Source: Alphaproteobacteria bacterium (lineage in GTDB: Bacteria; Pseudomonadota; Alphaproteobacteria; RF32; CAG-239). Taken from it: a DNA stretch of 44,321 nt. The translations under genes were made by a program, and so were the position numbers. This document shows positions 1 to 7,748 of this stretch, piece after piece; within the stretch, counting starts at the first letter, position 1; each line of letters opens with the position of its first letter. The notes under the pieces were generated by a model. That model made no database searches and had not been told where the DNA came from. It was given only the letters and a program-made list of their open reading frames with translations. Location of the stretch: assembly GCA_017470165.1 (NCBI GenBank), contig JAFUEX010000019.1:1-44321 (forward strand). Direction: 5' to 3'.

Positions 1-9
1 CGGGAAACA

Positions 10-113
10 GCGGCTTTTTCTCAAAGCTGGCGATGATTATCCTTTTGCGACCTCGTCACGCGCGTATTGTCGCGTGTAAGTAGGTCGCAGCCCTATGCCT
101 TGAGAAAAACCGC
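10..113. repeat. Compound nested hairpin element
   Basis: Three nested inverted repeats share one axis. The outer arms are 10-24 and 100-113 (GCGG, TTTTT and CTCAA blocks, 14 pairs with one bulged C at 14). The middle arms are TGCGACCT at 46-53 and AGGTCGCA at 82-89, both perfect. The inner arms are CACGCG at 57-62 and CGCGTG at 71-76 around an 8-base loop. No reading frame of interest crosses it. It could be a structured RNA, a repeat unit of a larger family, or a transcription end for a gene left of the window. No known RNA family was recognised. Confidence 0.6.
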
Positions 114-142
114 CCCGCGGCGAATAGCCCGATGATTTTAGA

Positions 143-243
143 GTTACGCCAGCCCGCGGCTGTTTGGGCGTGCAAAAGTAACGTAAAAAATAAGGGTTAC
201 GCTAGCCTGTGGCTGTTTGATCACTCAAAAGTAACATAAAAAA
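143..243. repeat. Two-copy degenerate direct repeat, period 53 bp
   Basis: The block at 143-190 recurs at 196-243 with the same order of sub-blocks: GTTACGC, AGCC, GGCTGTTTG, AAAAGTAAC, TAAAAAA. The copies differ at scattered positions, so this is an old or relaxed duplication. No coding function is evident. Confidence 0.65.
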
Positions 244-262
244 CGTTTTTTATGACGATACG

Positions 263-297
263 ATGCCTTATTCGCGGACTAAAGTCCGCTCAGGCAT
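263..297. repeat. Palindromic repeat unit, also present near 44181-44205
   Basis: ATGCCT (263-268) pairs with AGGCAT (292-297), and inside it GCGGACT (274-280) pairs with AGTCCGC (283-289) around a 2-base loop. The 14-mer CTTATTCGCGGACT at 267-280 is identical to 44181-44194, and GTCCGCTC follows in both places. This marks a dispersed repeat rather than a local accident. Confidence 0.65.
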
Positions 298-326
298 GAC
301 ATTCCTTGGAGTTTTTTTATGCTGTC

Positions 327-367
327 ACCCCTTTTTCTGCGGTATGCACCGCAGAAAAATCAGGGGT
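327..367. repeat. Long hairpin, 12-bp perfect stem plus outer 5 bp
   Basis: TTTTTCTGCGGT at 332-343 pairs perfectly with ACCGCAGAAAAA at 348-359 around a 4-base loop. ACCCC (327-331) and GGGGT (363-367) extend the stem across a 3-base bulge. It lies about 170 bases beyond the trmJ stop. Neither strand shows a clean U-tract after the stem, so I do not call it a terminator. Confidence 0.6.
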
Positions 368-391
368 CTCACCGTCACAAGGACACTTACA

Positions 392-490
392 ACCAACAGA
401 CCGCTTATCCGCTGCGATGCAGCTTTGGCGGCAACAAGAGGAAATAAAAAAGAAGCGGCTCAGCGATGGCATAAAAAAAGACGCGACAAC
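392..490. repeat. Dispersed repeat, copy A
   Basis: The 17-mer ACCAACAGACCGCTTAT at 392-408 is identical to 44169-44185. A short palindrome follows (GCTGC 411-415 / GCAGC 419-423), and then a 24-base block at 467-490 that matches 44211-44234 at 20 of 24 positions. The order of 17-mer, palindrome and A-rich block is the same in both copies, although copy A is longer in the middle. In one frame both translate to short NRPLIR and WHKK stretches, but nothing else supports a gene. Confidence 0.6.
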
Positions 491-536
491 CGGAGGTGTG
501 AGGCGGCGCCTTTAACAGTAACAGAAAAGATAACCA

Positions 537-1280
537 TCACCATCCGTCGGACGAAAAATCACCTTCTGCCAAATAGTTAACAATACCATAAAGCGTATTC
601 AGCTCTTGCTCGGTGAGTTGCGCGCGGGTAAATATATTGCGCAAATTCAACACCAACTTATCCTTTTTGGCCTCATCGGTAAAATTGGCAAAATTACTAA
701 GCCGCCCTTCCAGATTGCGGCAAAACAGTAGCACTTTTTCTTTGTCCGCCAGCCGCGTATGATTAGTCTCAAAATAAGGCTTTGTCTGTCCGATAGTGGT
801 TTTGTAATATTCATACCCCGCCAGCAACACCGCTTGCGACAAATTGAGCGAGCAATGCTGCGGATTGAGCGGAATATTAATAATAGCATCACACAAACTC
901 ACGTCCTCGTTGCGCAGTCCCGTACGCTCCGGCCCAAACACCAGTCCGCATTTTTCTTCTCTTGCGATATGATTGGCAATTTCGGCCGCCGCTTGCGGTG
1001 CATCATATACCATTTTAGTCTGATCACGATGCCGCGCCGTAGTAGCAAAAACATAGTGCAAATCTCCCAGCGCATCAGACAGTGAATCAAACACTTGCGC
1101 ATTTTGCAAAATTTCCGGCGAATTGGACGAGGCCGCCAGCGCCTTATCAGACAAATGATTTTCTCTGGGTTTTACCAAACGCAAGTTTTCCAGCCCGCAG
1201 TTTTTCATCGCCCGTGCCGCCATACCGACATTTTCGCACAACTGCGGCTCGACCAAAATTATATAAGGATGATTAGCCAT
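537..1280 (-). CDS. trmJ: tRNA 2'-O-methyltransferase, TrmJ-like (SPOUT)
   Basis: The 247-residue protein carries the three SPOUT-class SpoU/TrmH motifs: ENVGMAARAM at 16-25, LVFGPERTGLRNED at 113-126, and IPLNPQHCSLNLSQAV at 136-151. The second and third form the SAM-binding trefoil knot. Members of this branch methylate the 2'-OH of tRNA position 32 in the cytoplasm. Length and the early start at MANHPYIILVEP fit TrmJ better than the longer TrmB-type SpoU proteins. The C-terminal 90 residues are the helical extension typical of TrmJ dimers. The gene stands downstream of two exported-protein genes on the same strand, 39 bases away. TrmJ is a family-level assignment; exact target specificity cannot be read from the sequence. 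Confidence 0.87.
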   Translation of the reverse strand: MANHPYIILVEPQLCENVGMAARAMKNCGLENLRLVKPRENHLSDKALAASSNSPEILQNAQVFDSLSDALGDLHYVFATTARHRDQTKMVYDAPQAAAEIANHIAREEKCGLVFGPERTGLRNEDVSLCDAIINIPLNPQHCSLNLSQAVLLAGYEYYKTTIGQTKPYFETNHTRLADKEKVLLFCRNLEGRLSNFANFTDEAKKDKLVLNLRNIFTRAQLTEQELNTLYGIVNYLAEGDFSSDGW

Positions 1281-1319
1281 AAAATTCGCTTTCGTTCACC
1301 TGTTTTTCCGACAAACAAT

Positions 1320-1862
1320 CTATTTTTCTTCCGGCACACCGGCGCGTTCGTAAATATATTGCTGCACTTCTTCATTGTCTTTGGGATTAACTTGCGCCTT
1401 GGGGGTATATTCGGCAATTGCCGCCGCATCATTATAATTCTCGCCCATTTGTTGCAAATGCCGCCGGTTCATCACCTTGTCCAAATAGTTATTGGCCGAG
1501 AGAAAACGCACATTTTCCTTAGCCTCGCCCTCGCGTAAGGTACCTTTGAGCTTATCCCGCAGCTCGTTGTCAAGCGCTGCTCTTTCTTCTTCACTCACTC
1601 CGGTGACAATTCCCTCTTCTGTCGCCGCTTGCTCAACAGAAGATGCTGTTTCATCAATCACCTCAGCCTTAACCTCATCTGCTGTCGAAGTTTCTTTTAA
1701 CCTTTCACGGTGGATGTGCTCATCTTGGTGAGTGGAAATAACCACATCTTGGTCAATCAGCCCCTTAAAATCGCGGCCTCCACCGTTTTGAAACATCTGA
1801 GCCTCGGCCACCGCACTCCAGCCCATCAACACCATAGCAAAACCTGTCAACCTTATCATCAT
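1320..1862 (-). CDS. Unrecognised exported protein, 180 aa
   Basis: I do not recognise a family. The N-terminus is a signal peptide (MIRLTGFAMVLMGWSAVAEA, likely cleaved before QMFQNG), so the mature protein should be periplasmic or secreted. The mature part is charged and mostly helical-looking, with an acidic Ala/Glu-rich stretch at about 60-110 and no cysteine or lipobox. An AGAGGGA ribosome-binding site precedes two adjacent ATG codons (1862 and 1859). The start lies one base after the stop of the upstream exported gene, so the two are almost certainly co-transcribed and probably act together. Confidence 0.7.
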   Translation of the reverse strand: MMIRLTGFAMVLMGWSAVAEAQMFQNGGGRDFKGLIDQDVVISTHQDEHIHRERLKETSTADEVKAEVIDETASSVEQAATEEGIVTGVSEEERAALDNELRDKLKGTLREGEAKENVRFLSANNYLDKVMNRRHLQQMGENYNDAAAIAEYTPKAQVNPKDNEEVQQYIYERAGVPEEK

Positions 1863-1863
1863 C

Positions 1864-2661
1864 TTAGTCCCTCTTTATCAAATCAATACTGTTAAACATC
1901 AGATTGCCGACATCCAGTCCGGTAAAATGCTCAAAACTGTCCAATATCCCGTTAAACACCGTGTCCGCCGGATTATTTTGCCGTCCCAATCCGCTGTAGG
2001 CCGTGCGCAAACCATCAGTATAATCACTCAAGAAATTGGCAAACCCGTTGTCATAACTGGCAGGAATCTTATAGCCTAAGTTGCGTAGCTGCTGCACCAT
2101 AACATTCATATTATTGTTATTAACCTCCGGCGCCAACATCTCTTGGCCATAGGCTTTGTCATAAGTAGTCACTGCGCCGGTATAAGCCTGTTGGTCGTAT
2201 TTTCCCGAACCGCGCCAGTTGTTTACCATCCCATTGTTCAACCCGGCTGCATTATAAACCCTTGATGCAGTGTTGGCCGCATTGGCACTGCTGCGCCGCG
2301 GCAAAGCAAACTTGCCTCCCGAAGACGAGCGCCGCGGCATGGCATAACCTTTGGTTGAGGCATTTTTTATGGCGCGGTGTCCGCCGATGGTTTTGGCGGT
2401 AACTCGCGGTGTTGCAAAGCTGGCCGTATTTGTACCTGAAGTTTGCGAGGCACTTTCAACCTCCATAGCTGTTCCATATGATGTTTTGATGTGCCCCACA
2501 TCCGCCGCCGCAGTTTTCTCTTGCGATGATGATGCCGCACTTGCCTCAGCCCGAGGCTCGCTCACTACCGCCCACGGATTAGCCGGCAACTGCGCTTTGG
2601 CATTTTGCGCCAGCGCCAAACCACATACCATAATTGTCGTACAAGTCATTGATTTCAGCAT
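1864..2661 (-). CDS. Unrecognised exported Ser/Arg-rich protein, 265 aa
   Basis: No family recognised. A signal peptide (residues 1 to about 23, ending ALAQNAKA before QLPANP) predicts export. Residues about 85-125 are low-complexity and contain two PRRSS motifs; the C-terminal third looks folded and ends in LDVGNLMFNSIDLIKRD. The ATG at 2661 is chosen because the strong GGGAGG site sits 7 bases upstream; a TTG two codons earlier is too close to that site. This is the first gene of a two-gene unit with the 180-residue exported protein. Nothing in the neighbourhood assigns a role. Confidence 0.72.
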   Translation of the reverse strand: MLKSMTCTTIMVCGLALAQNAKAQLPANPWAVVSEPRAEASAASSSQEKTAAADVGHIKTSYGTAMEVESASQTSGTNTASFATPRVTAKTIGGHRAIKNASTKGYAMPRRSSSGGKFALPRRSSANAANTASRVYNAAGLNNGMVNNWRGSGKYDQQAYTGAVTTYDKAYGQEMLAPEVNNNNMNVMVQQLRNLGYKIPASYDNGFANFLSDYTDGLRTAYSGLGRQNNPADTVFNGILDSFEHFTGLDVGNLMFNSIDLIKRD

Positions 2662-2909
2662 AATCAATCCTCCCTAAAGGCCGGTCTACACGGACATTAT
2701 AACACATAATTTATGATTATAATATTACAAATTTATTATAATTTGCTTAATATCCCTCGCTTCAGGCATTTTTTTAGCCGCAGAGAATAAAATTTTCTTG
2801 AATTTTGTTTTTATTTTGTGATAAATTCCACTCCAAAATTAACCATTTAGTCACACTAACGGCATATAATGGCAAATGATATTGCTATTAATAAATTGGA
2901 TTGATAAAA

Positions 2910-3743
2910 ATGACAGAGGTTCTATTTAACGGACACGCCGGCCGATTGGAAGGGCGTTATCATCAAAGCGAAAACCCCAACGCACCGATAGCATTAATTT
3001 TGCATCCGCATCCGCAATACGGCGGCACTATGAACAACAAAGTAGTCTATACTTTGTTCAGCGTTTTTCAAAGTTTGGGGTTTTCGGTGTTGCGATTTAA
3101 TTTTCGCAGTGTCGGTCGCTCTCAGGGCGAGTTTGAAGACGGCGCCGGCGAGCTTTCGGATGCCACAGTGGCCTTGGATTGGCTGCAGTCGGTAAACCCC
3201 GATGCCCGCCAATGCTGGATTGCCGGCTATTCTTTTGGTGCTTGGATTGGATTGCAACTATTGATGCGGCGTCCCGATATCAGCAATTTTATTGCCGTGT
3301 CTCCGCCGGCCAACGAAAAAGACTTTGCCTTTTTGGCTCCCTGCCCGACCTCTGGTTTGATTACTCAAGGAGCGGCAGACGAAATCGTCAATCCGGTGAG
3401 TGTCACCACTTTGGTTAAAAGGCTTAATACTCAACGCAACATCTCGGTTGATTATGCCTTAATCGAAGGAGCCGATCATATGTATAACAACCATTTGGTC
3501 GATTTGTACAAGATTGCCGGACATTATATTATTGACGCCCTGAAAAAAGGCGGTCCGGCTCGCAAAAAACGCGGCCGCCGGCGCAAAAGTGAGCTTGAGG
3601 GCGAAACTCTCCTGCTTGAAGACGATTCCAAAGATGGTGAGATGTCGGATATGGAAGATGAAACCGGCGATGACTTTGAAGATGATTTGACAGAAGGCCT
3701 CGCTGATGATGGTGATTCGTCAGATAATGATAACGATAATTAG
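2910..3743 (+). CDS. Alpha/beta hydrolase with charged C-terminal tail
   Basis: A cytoplasmic serine hydrolase of 277 residues. The HPHPQYGGTMNNKVV region (32-46) is the oxyanion-loop signature of the small alpha/beta hydrolase family widespread in alphaproteobacteria. The nucleophile elbow GYSFGA gives Ser108, Asp157 lies in GAADEIV, and His190 in GADHMY, making a complete apparent catalytic triad. The core ends near residue 212. A tail follows that is first very basic (ARKKRGRRRK) and then strongly acidic to the C-terminus (Asp/Glu-rich, ending DNDNDN). The ATG at 2910 is preferred over a TTG at 2901 because the fold begins right after it. Substrate unknown. Confidence 0.8.
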   Translation: MTEVLFNGHAGRLEGRYHQSENPNAPIALILHPHPQYGGTMNNKVVYTLFSVFQSLGFSVLRFNFRSVGRSQGEFEDGAGELSDATVALDWLQSVNPDARQCWIAGYSFGAWIGLQLLMRRPDISNFIAVSPPANEKDFAFLAPCPTSGLITQGAADEIVNPVSVTTLVKRLNTQRNISVDYALIEGADHMYNNHLVDLYKIAGHYIIDALKKGGPARKKRGRRRKSELEGETLLLEDDSKDGEMSDMEDETGDDFEDDLTEGLADDGDSSDNDNDN

Positions 3744-3770
3744 TCATTGACTTTTTTAATCAACCAAAAA

Positions 3771-3803
3771 AATCCCCGTTAATCTTATGGTTAACGGGGA
3801 TTT
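3771..3803 (-). terminator. Rho-independent terminator of bamE (partly bidirectional)
   Basis: ATCCCCGTTAA (3772-3782) and TTAACGGGGAT (3791-3801) form a perfect 11-bp stem with an 8-base loop. Read on the minus strand it is followed by a run of seven T, so it best ends bamE. It sits between two convergent genes and may also slow transcription from the hydrolase. Confidence 0.85.
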
Positions 3804-3825
3804 GGTTATCTATAACGATTATAAT

Positions 3826-4296
3826 TTACAAGCGATTGCCGGACTTGCCGCCAAACGGCATATATTGTCCGACTCCGCCAAAATACTTCTTAAAGAACCC
3901 CGGACGCTGCCCTCTGACATCGGTCTTATCGGCATTGGGAGTAACATCAACCCCGTCGGCCAAACTCAAATGTTCAATCGAGCTCACCTCATCGGCCTGA
4001 TTAAAGGTTATGCGCAAAACATCGCGATTAATTTCCTTTGGAGCAAAAAAAGCCATCTTTTCAATATCCGATGACGTATAAACCCAACTATTGTTGTCCA
4101 ACACATTAACCGACGACGGCATCCCCAAAGTATTAATAACATCATCCTTGGAAGTGCCGACCTCCACTCTGGCGATTCGCCTTGGCGAAGGCATATTACC
4201 GGTGTGGCTCACAAACCATTCATTTTGCTTGGCAGCCGAACAAGCGCTGACCAAACAAACCCAAAAAGCAGTCGCGAAAATTTTGCTGATTGACAT
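3826..4296 (-). CDS. bamE: Outer-membrane assembly lipoprotein BamE (SmpA/OmlA)
   Basis: A small lipoprotein of 156 residues. The N-terminus is a lipoprotein signal with lipobox VSAC, so Cys19 should be lipidated after signal peptidase II cleavage. The SmpA/OmlA fold follows: the RIARVEVGTSKDDVINTLG segment is the typical BamE helix-turn signature with the GxPS strand after it, then WVYTSS and a late LRITFN strand. BamE is an accessory of the BAM complex that inserts beta-barrel proteins. The ATG at 4296 has an AAGGAT site upstream and starts directly at the signal peptide; 17 further upstream codons are rejected. Placement next to a DUF177 gene is a common alphaproteobacterial arrangement. 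Confidence 0.88.
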   Translation of the reverse strand: MSISKIFATAFWVCLVSACSAAKQNEWFVSHTGNMPSPRRIARVEVGTSKDDVINTLGMPSSVNVLDNNSWVYTSSDIEKMAFFAPKEINRDVLRITFNQADEVSSIEHLSLADGVDVTPNADKTDVRGQRPGFFKKYFGGVGQYMPFGGKSGNRL

Positions 4297-4365
4297 AATC
4301 TTATCCTTGCAGTTATATATAATCAATTTTTGACTAAACCGATTCATAGCACAAGGAAAATATTA

Positions 4366-4893
4366 ATGCAAAACAAATTTTCTTATCCTTTGAAACTTGA
4401 GGATATGAGTGCCACCCCCAAAACCTATCATTTGAAGGCAAACCCTGCTCATCTCAAGGAAACGGCGGATTTGCTGCGTTTGAGCGCTCTGCATTCGCTC
4501 AACTGTGACATCACCGTCAGCTTTGATAAAACCCGACATCAAGTTGACGTAACCGGTCGTTTGTCCGCTCAAGTTGAACATACCAGTGTTATATCGCTGC
4601 AAACCTTCATCCGGCCTTATCAGATTGATTTTTATCTCACCTATGACCCCGAGCTCACCTATGCCAAACAGCGCGAGTTGGAGGATTTTTCCGACATTAA
4701 TGCCGACATCCCTGAGGTTATGGAAAACAAACAAATTGATTTGGCGGCCATCACGGTGGAACAATTGGCGCTCAATTTGGATGATTTTCCTAAAAAGGAA
4801 GGTGAAACTTTTAATTTTGTTTCGGAATTTGACGAGACGGATAACCTATCACGCCGGCCTTTTGAAATTTTGAAAAAAATCAAGAAATCATAA
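4366..4893 (+). CDS. yceD: YceD/DUF177 family protein
   Basis: A 175-residue DUF177 (YceD) protein. The family is linked to large-subunit rRNA processing or accumulation and usually sits beside rpmF, as here. The recognisable core spans about 45-150 and includes the variant CDITVSFDKTRHQVDVTGRLSA strand region and the later VEQLALNLDDFPKKEGE segment. The cysteine pattern of some members is absent. The ATG at 4366 is favoured by an AAGGAA site 8 bases upstream; an in-frame ATG at 4330 lacks one. The 148-base gap before rpmF carries a separate promoter candidate, so co-transcription with rpmF is possible but not required. Confidence 0.82.
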   Translation: MQNKFSYPLKLEDMSATPKTYHLKANPAHLKETADLLRLSALHSLNCDITVSFDKTRHQVDVTGRLSAQVEHTSVISLQTFIRPYQIDFYLTYDPELTYAKQRELEDFSDINADIPEVMENKQIDLAAITVEQLALNLDDFPKKEGETFNFVSEFDETDNLSRRPFEILKKIKKS

Positions 4894-4963
4894 AATTTAC
4901 TTGCAAAATTCAAAATATTTGCTAAAAAGCGAACAGAATTTCGCAAAAATTTGTTTTATTATG

Positions 4964-4992
4964 TTGCATTTTAAAACCAAATAGTTTACAAA
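4964..4992 (+). promoter_or_regulatory. Candidate sigma-70 promoter for rpmF-plsX
   Basis: TTGCAT (4964-4969) and TACAAA (4987-4992) are separated by 17 bases and lie 50 bases before the rpmF start. Confidence 0.4.
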
Positions 4993-5041
4993 TGCCACTA
5001 ATCAACAATTGTGTTAACTTTATTTAATAAGAGTAAAAGAA

Positions 5042-5227
5042 ATGGCTACACCTAAAAAGAAAACATCAAAATCGCGCCGTGATATGCGCCGTTCGCATGA
5101 TGCCTTAACCGCGAGCACCTATATGGAGTGCCCGAACTGCGGTGAGCTCAAGAGACCTCACAGCGTGTGCCCGAAATGCGGCCAATACAACGGCAAAGAA
5201 GTTTTGAAGCAGAAAACTGCCGAATAA
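5042..5227 (+). CDS. rpmF: 50S ribosomal protein L32
   Basis: A 61-residue L32. The opening [21 protein letters not shown] is diagnostic. A four-cysteine zinc ribbon follows: CPNC at about 34-37 and CPKC at about 47-50, so this is the zinc-binding form. It lies between the DUF177 gene and plsX, an order conserved in many bacteria that links ribosome and lipid synthesis. The start is fixed by the family N-terminus, with an AAGAG site upstream. Confidence 0.95.
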   Translation: MATPKKKTSKSRRDMRRSHDALTASTYMECPNCGELKRPHSVCPKCGQYNGKEVLKQKTAE

Positions 5228-5279
5228 TTTTCTTCTGCGGCTGAATTTTGTAACTACAGGCATTTAAGGGGAGCTTAAA

Positions 5280-6326
5280 GTGGCTGATAAAGATATCGTC
5301 ATATCGATAGATGCGATGGGGGGAGATAAATCCCCCAAAATCGTGATAGAGGGGATGGCTTTAGCTGCCAAAAGCAATCCTAAGGTGAAATTTTTGGTTT
5401 TTGGCGACAGCGCAAAAGTTGCGCCGTTGTTGCAGAAGTTTCCCGAGCTTGACAAGGTTTGCGAGTTGCGTCACGCCCCTGAGATGGTACACAACGAGGA
5501 CAAACCCTCTTCGGTTATCCGCAACCGCAACACCAGTATGTTTATGGCGATTGATGCCGTACGGCGCGGCGAGGCTCAGGCTGTGGTTTCAGCCGGCAAC
5601 ACCGGAGCGCTTATGGCAATCTCCAAACTAACCCTGCGCACCATCAACAAAATTCATCGACCGGCCATTGTCAGCATTATGCCTCATCTTTACGGACGCT
5701 ATGTAATGATGGATTTGGGCGCCAACACTGAGTGCGACTCGGTAAATTTGTGCGAATTTGCCTTTATGGGAGAGATTTTGGCACGCCGCGCCTTGGGAAT
5801 TGAGCGTCCGCGGGTGGCGCTGCTCAATATCGGCTCCGAGGAGATGAAAGGCAAAGAAGAGATTAAACAAGCTGCGCAAATGATTAAAAACTCGCACGTC
5901 GATATGAACTTTATCGGCTATGTTGAACCGCACGATATTCAAAACGGTGTGGCGGATGTAGTGGTTGCCGACGGGTTCACCGGCAACATTGCCCTCAAAT
6001 CGATTGAAGGAACCGCCAAACAACTGGTTAAAATGTTCAAAGATGCTGTCAAAAACTCCTTTTTGGCCAAAATCGGCTTGCTGTTTATGTTGCCGGCCCT
6101 GTTCAAAATCAAAAAAATTATGGACCCCAGACTTTATAACGGAGCAATGTTCATTGGCTTGAACGGTCTGTCGGTCAAAAGCCATGGCGGTGCTGACGCT
6201 TTTTCTTTCTCCAAATCGATTGAAAATGCGGTGCACCTGGTCGAGCAGGATTTCATTCCGACGATTCGTCAAGAGGTTGACAAAGTCGACTTTGACGAGC
6301 TTCAAGCGGTTATGTACGATTACTAG
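5280..6326 (+). CDS. plsX: Phosphate acyltransferase PlsX
   Basis: PlsX (348 residues) makes acyl-phosphate from acyl-ACP at the membrane surface, the first step of phosphatidic acid synthesis through PlsY. Signatures are the N-terminal ISIDAMGGDKSP, the VVSAGNTGALMA motif, the LGANTECD segment and the late SHGGADAFSF motif. The start is GTG at 5280, with AAGGGGAG just upstream and the family N-terminus immediately after. It is 52 bases after rpmF. fabH, the usual next gene, is missing: a terminator follows and then the convergent ackA. Confidence 0.95.
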   Translation: MADKDIVISIDAMGGDKSPKIVIEGMALAAKSNPKVKFLVFGDSAKVAPLLQKFPELDKVCELRHAPEMVHNEDKPSSVIRNRNTSMFMAIDAVRRGEAQAVVSAGNTGALMAISKLTLRTINKIHRPAIVSIMPHLYGRYVMMDLGANTECDSVNLCEFAFMGEILARRALGIERPRVALLNIGSEEMKGKEEIKQAAQMIKNSHVDMNFIGYVEPHDIQNGVADVVVADGFTGNIALKSIEGTAKQLVKMFKDAVKNSFLAKIGLLFMLPALFKIKKIMDPRLYNGAMFIGLNGLSVKSHGGADAFSFSKSIENAVHLVEQDFIPTIRQEVDKVDFDELQAVMYDY

Positions 6327-6364
6327 CTCGGTAATAGCAGAGTTATCTGCCAGTTTATCTTCAG

Positions 6365-6399
6365 GACATCACTTTTTTTTCAAAGTGATGTCTTTTTTT
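6365..6399 (+). terminator. Rho-independent terminator of plsX
   Basis: GACATCACTTT (6365-6375) pairs with AAAGTGATGTC (6382-6392), followed by seven T. Confidence 0.9.
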
Positions 6400-6443
6400 A
6401 TCTTAGGTTCCGCTTTTTACCTTCAAAAAAACAGCAATAATAA

Positions 6444-6510
6444 TAAAAAAACAACCCTTACGATATCGGGTGTGTCATTTTAGCACACTACTTCAACCAT
6501 AAGGATTGTT
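6444..6510 (-). terminator. Probable terminator of ackA
   Basis: On the minus strand AACAATCCTTA (6510-6500) pairs with TAAGGGTTGTT (6460-6450) with one G-T wobble and is followed by a T-run (6450-6444). A smaller stem GTGTG/CACAC lies inside. It begins 30 bases past the ackA stop. Confidence 0.6.
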
Positions 6511-6540
6511 TTCTATTAGTATGTGGCGCCTTCGGCATTT

Positions 6541-7719
6541 TTACAGAAGAGCCAGCGAATCCCGCGCTATCATAACCTCTTCATCCGTCGGCACAACAAA
6601 ACACCGCACCTTGGAGCCTTCAGTCGATACTTCGGCAAATTTTCCGTGTACCTCATTGGCTTCATGGTTGACTTTGATGCCCAAAAAGGCCAGCTTCTCC
6701 ATAACCAATTGGCGCAAAATCGGCGAATTTTCACCGATGCCGGCCGTAAATGCAATCGCATCAAGTCCCTGCATCGCCGCCATATAACTGCCGATATAGC
6801 GAACCACGTTATAAACATAAACCTCCATAGCCATCACCGACTGCGGCTTACCTGCCAAATAATCACTCTCGACCTCCCGCATATCCGGATAGCCGGTCAA
6901 CCCCAGCATACCGCTTTGTTTGTTGAGCAAGTTGTTAACCTCATCTACACTCAAGCCTTGGGTTTTCATCAAATGCAGCGGCACATAAGCGTCGACATCT
7001 CCGCAACGCGAGCCCATCACAATACCCGACAACGGAGTAAATCCCATTGAGGTATCAATACATACCCCGTCATTGATTGCCGACAGCGATGCACCATTGC
7101 CCAAATGGCAAACCACCAGTTTTTTACCTTTGCCCAATATTTTTTCCATCTCTTGCGCAATATAACGATGCGAGGTTCCGTGCGCACCATAGCGCCGAAT
7201 GTGATGCTTTTCATATTGCTCCCAAGGCAAACCGTAAAGATAAGCCTCGCGCGGCATCGTCTGATGGAACGCCGTGTCAAAAACCGCAACCTGCGGCACA
7301 TTCGGCAAAATACTGCGCACTGCCTTGATACCGATAACCGCCGCCGGATTATGCAAAGGTGCCAAGGCCGACAAATCGGCAATATCTTGCAAAGCCTTGT
7401 CATCAATCAGGGCCGAGTGCTTAAATATCTCGCCACCATGCACCACACGATGCCCCACCACGGTAATCTCGCCCAAATCGGCAATTGCTCCGTCTTGCAA
7501 CAGCTTGAACACCTCGCGCAACGCCTCCTCATGCGAGGGCAAAGCTGTCTCCACCTCACGTTTGTTGCCTGAAGCATATTTGATTTTTATCTTGGAACCA
7601 TCAATGCCGATACGCTCGGACAGCCCTTTGGCCAGCACTTTATAGTCATCACCGTTCACATCAAACAATTGATATTTCAAAGACGAAGAGCCCGAGTTTA
7701 ATACCAAAACTTTTTTCAT
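6541..7719 (-). CDS. ackA: Acetate kinase
   Basis: AckA (392 residues) converts acetyl phosphate and ADP to acetate and ATP. The ASKHA signatures are all present: VLVLNSGSSSLK at the N-terminus, VVHGGE, the catalytic FDTAFHQTMP region, YGAHGTSH, VCHLGNGASLSAI, DTSMGFTPLSG and FTAGIGENSP near the C-terminus. The ATG at 7719 is chosen because the AAGGA site is 8 bases upstream of it; the TTG further out would place that site inside the gene. It follows pta by 29 bases, so the two form the standard Pta-AckA substrate-level phosphorylation operon, here fed by the pyruvate oxidoreductase encoded elsewhere in the window. Confidence 0.97.
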   Translation of the reverse strand: MKKVLVLNSGSSSLKYQLFDVNGDDYKVLAKGLSERIGIDGSKIKIKYASGNKREVETALPSHEEALREVFKLLQDGAIADLGEITVVGHRVVHGGEIFKHSALIDDKALQDIADLSALAPLHNPAAVIGIKAVRSILPNVPQVAVFDTAFHQTMPREAYLYGLPWEQYEKHHIRRYGAHGTSHRYIAQEMEKILGKGKKLVVCHLGNGASLSAINDGVCIDTSMGFTPLSGIVMGSRCGDVDAYVPLHLMKTQGLSVDEVNNLLNKQSGMLGLTGYPDMREVESDYLAGKPQSVMAMEVYVYNVVRYIGSYMAAMQGLDAIAFTAGIGENSPILRQLVMEKLAFLGIKVNHEANEVHGKFAEVSTEGSKVRCFVVPTDEEVMIARDSLALL

Positions 7720-7748
7720 AACATTTTTCCTTATAGTCAAATTGATAA

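Noticed and set aside
327-367. Hairpin as the trmJ terminator
   Set aside because: It is 170 bases past the stop and no U-tract follows on the minus strand.
1-536. CRISPR-like array from the direct repeats
   Set aside because: Only two degenerate copies with 53-base period and almost no spacer; no cas genes nearby.
263-580. A 105-codon frame across the repeat-rich gap
   Set aside because: It runs through two hairpins and a dispersed repeat and then into the 3' end of trmJ on the other strand. The only shared peptide segments follow from the shared DNA repeat.
5014-5027. CtrA-like half sites TTAA...TTAA upstream of rpmF
   Set aside because: The spacing is 6 bases, not the 7 of the CtrA consensus, and the region is AT-rich so TTAA pairs are expected by chance.
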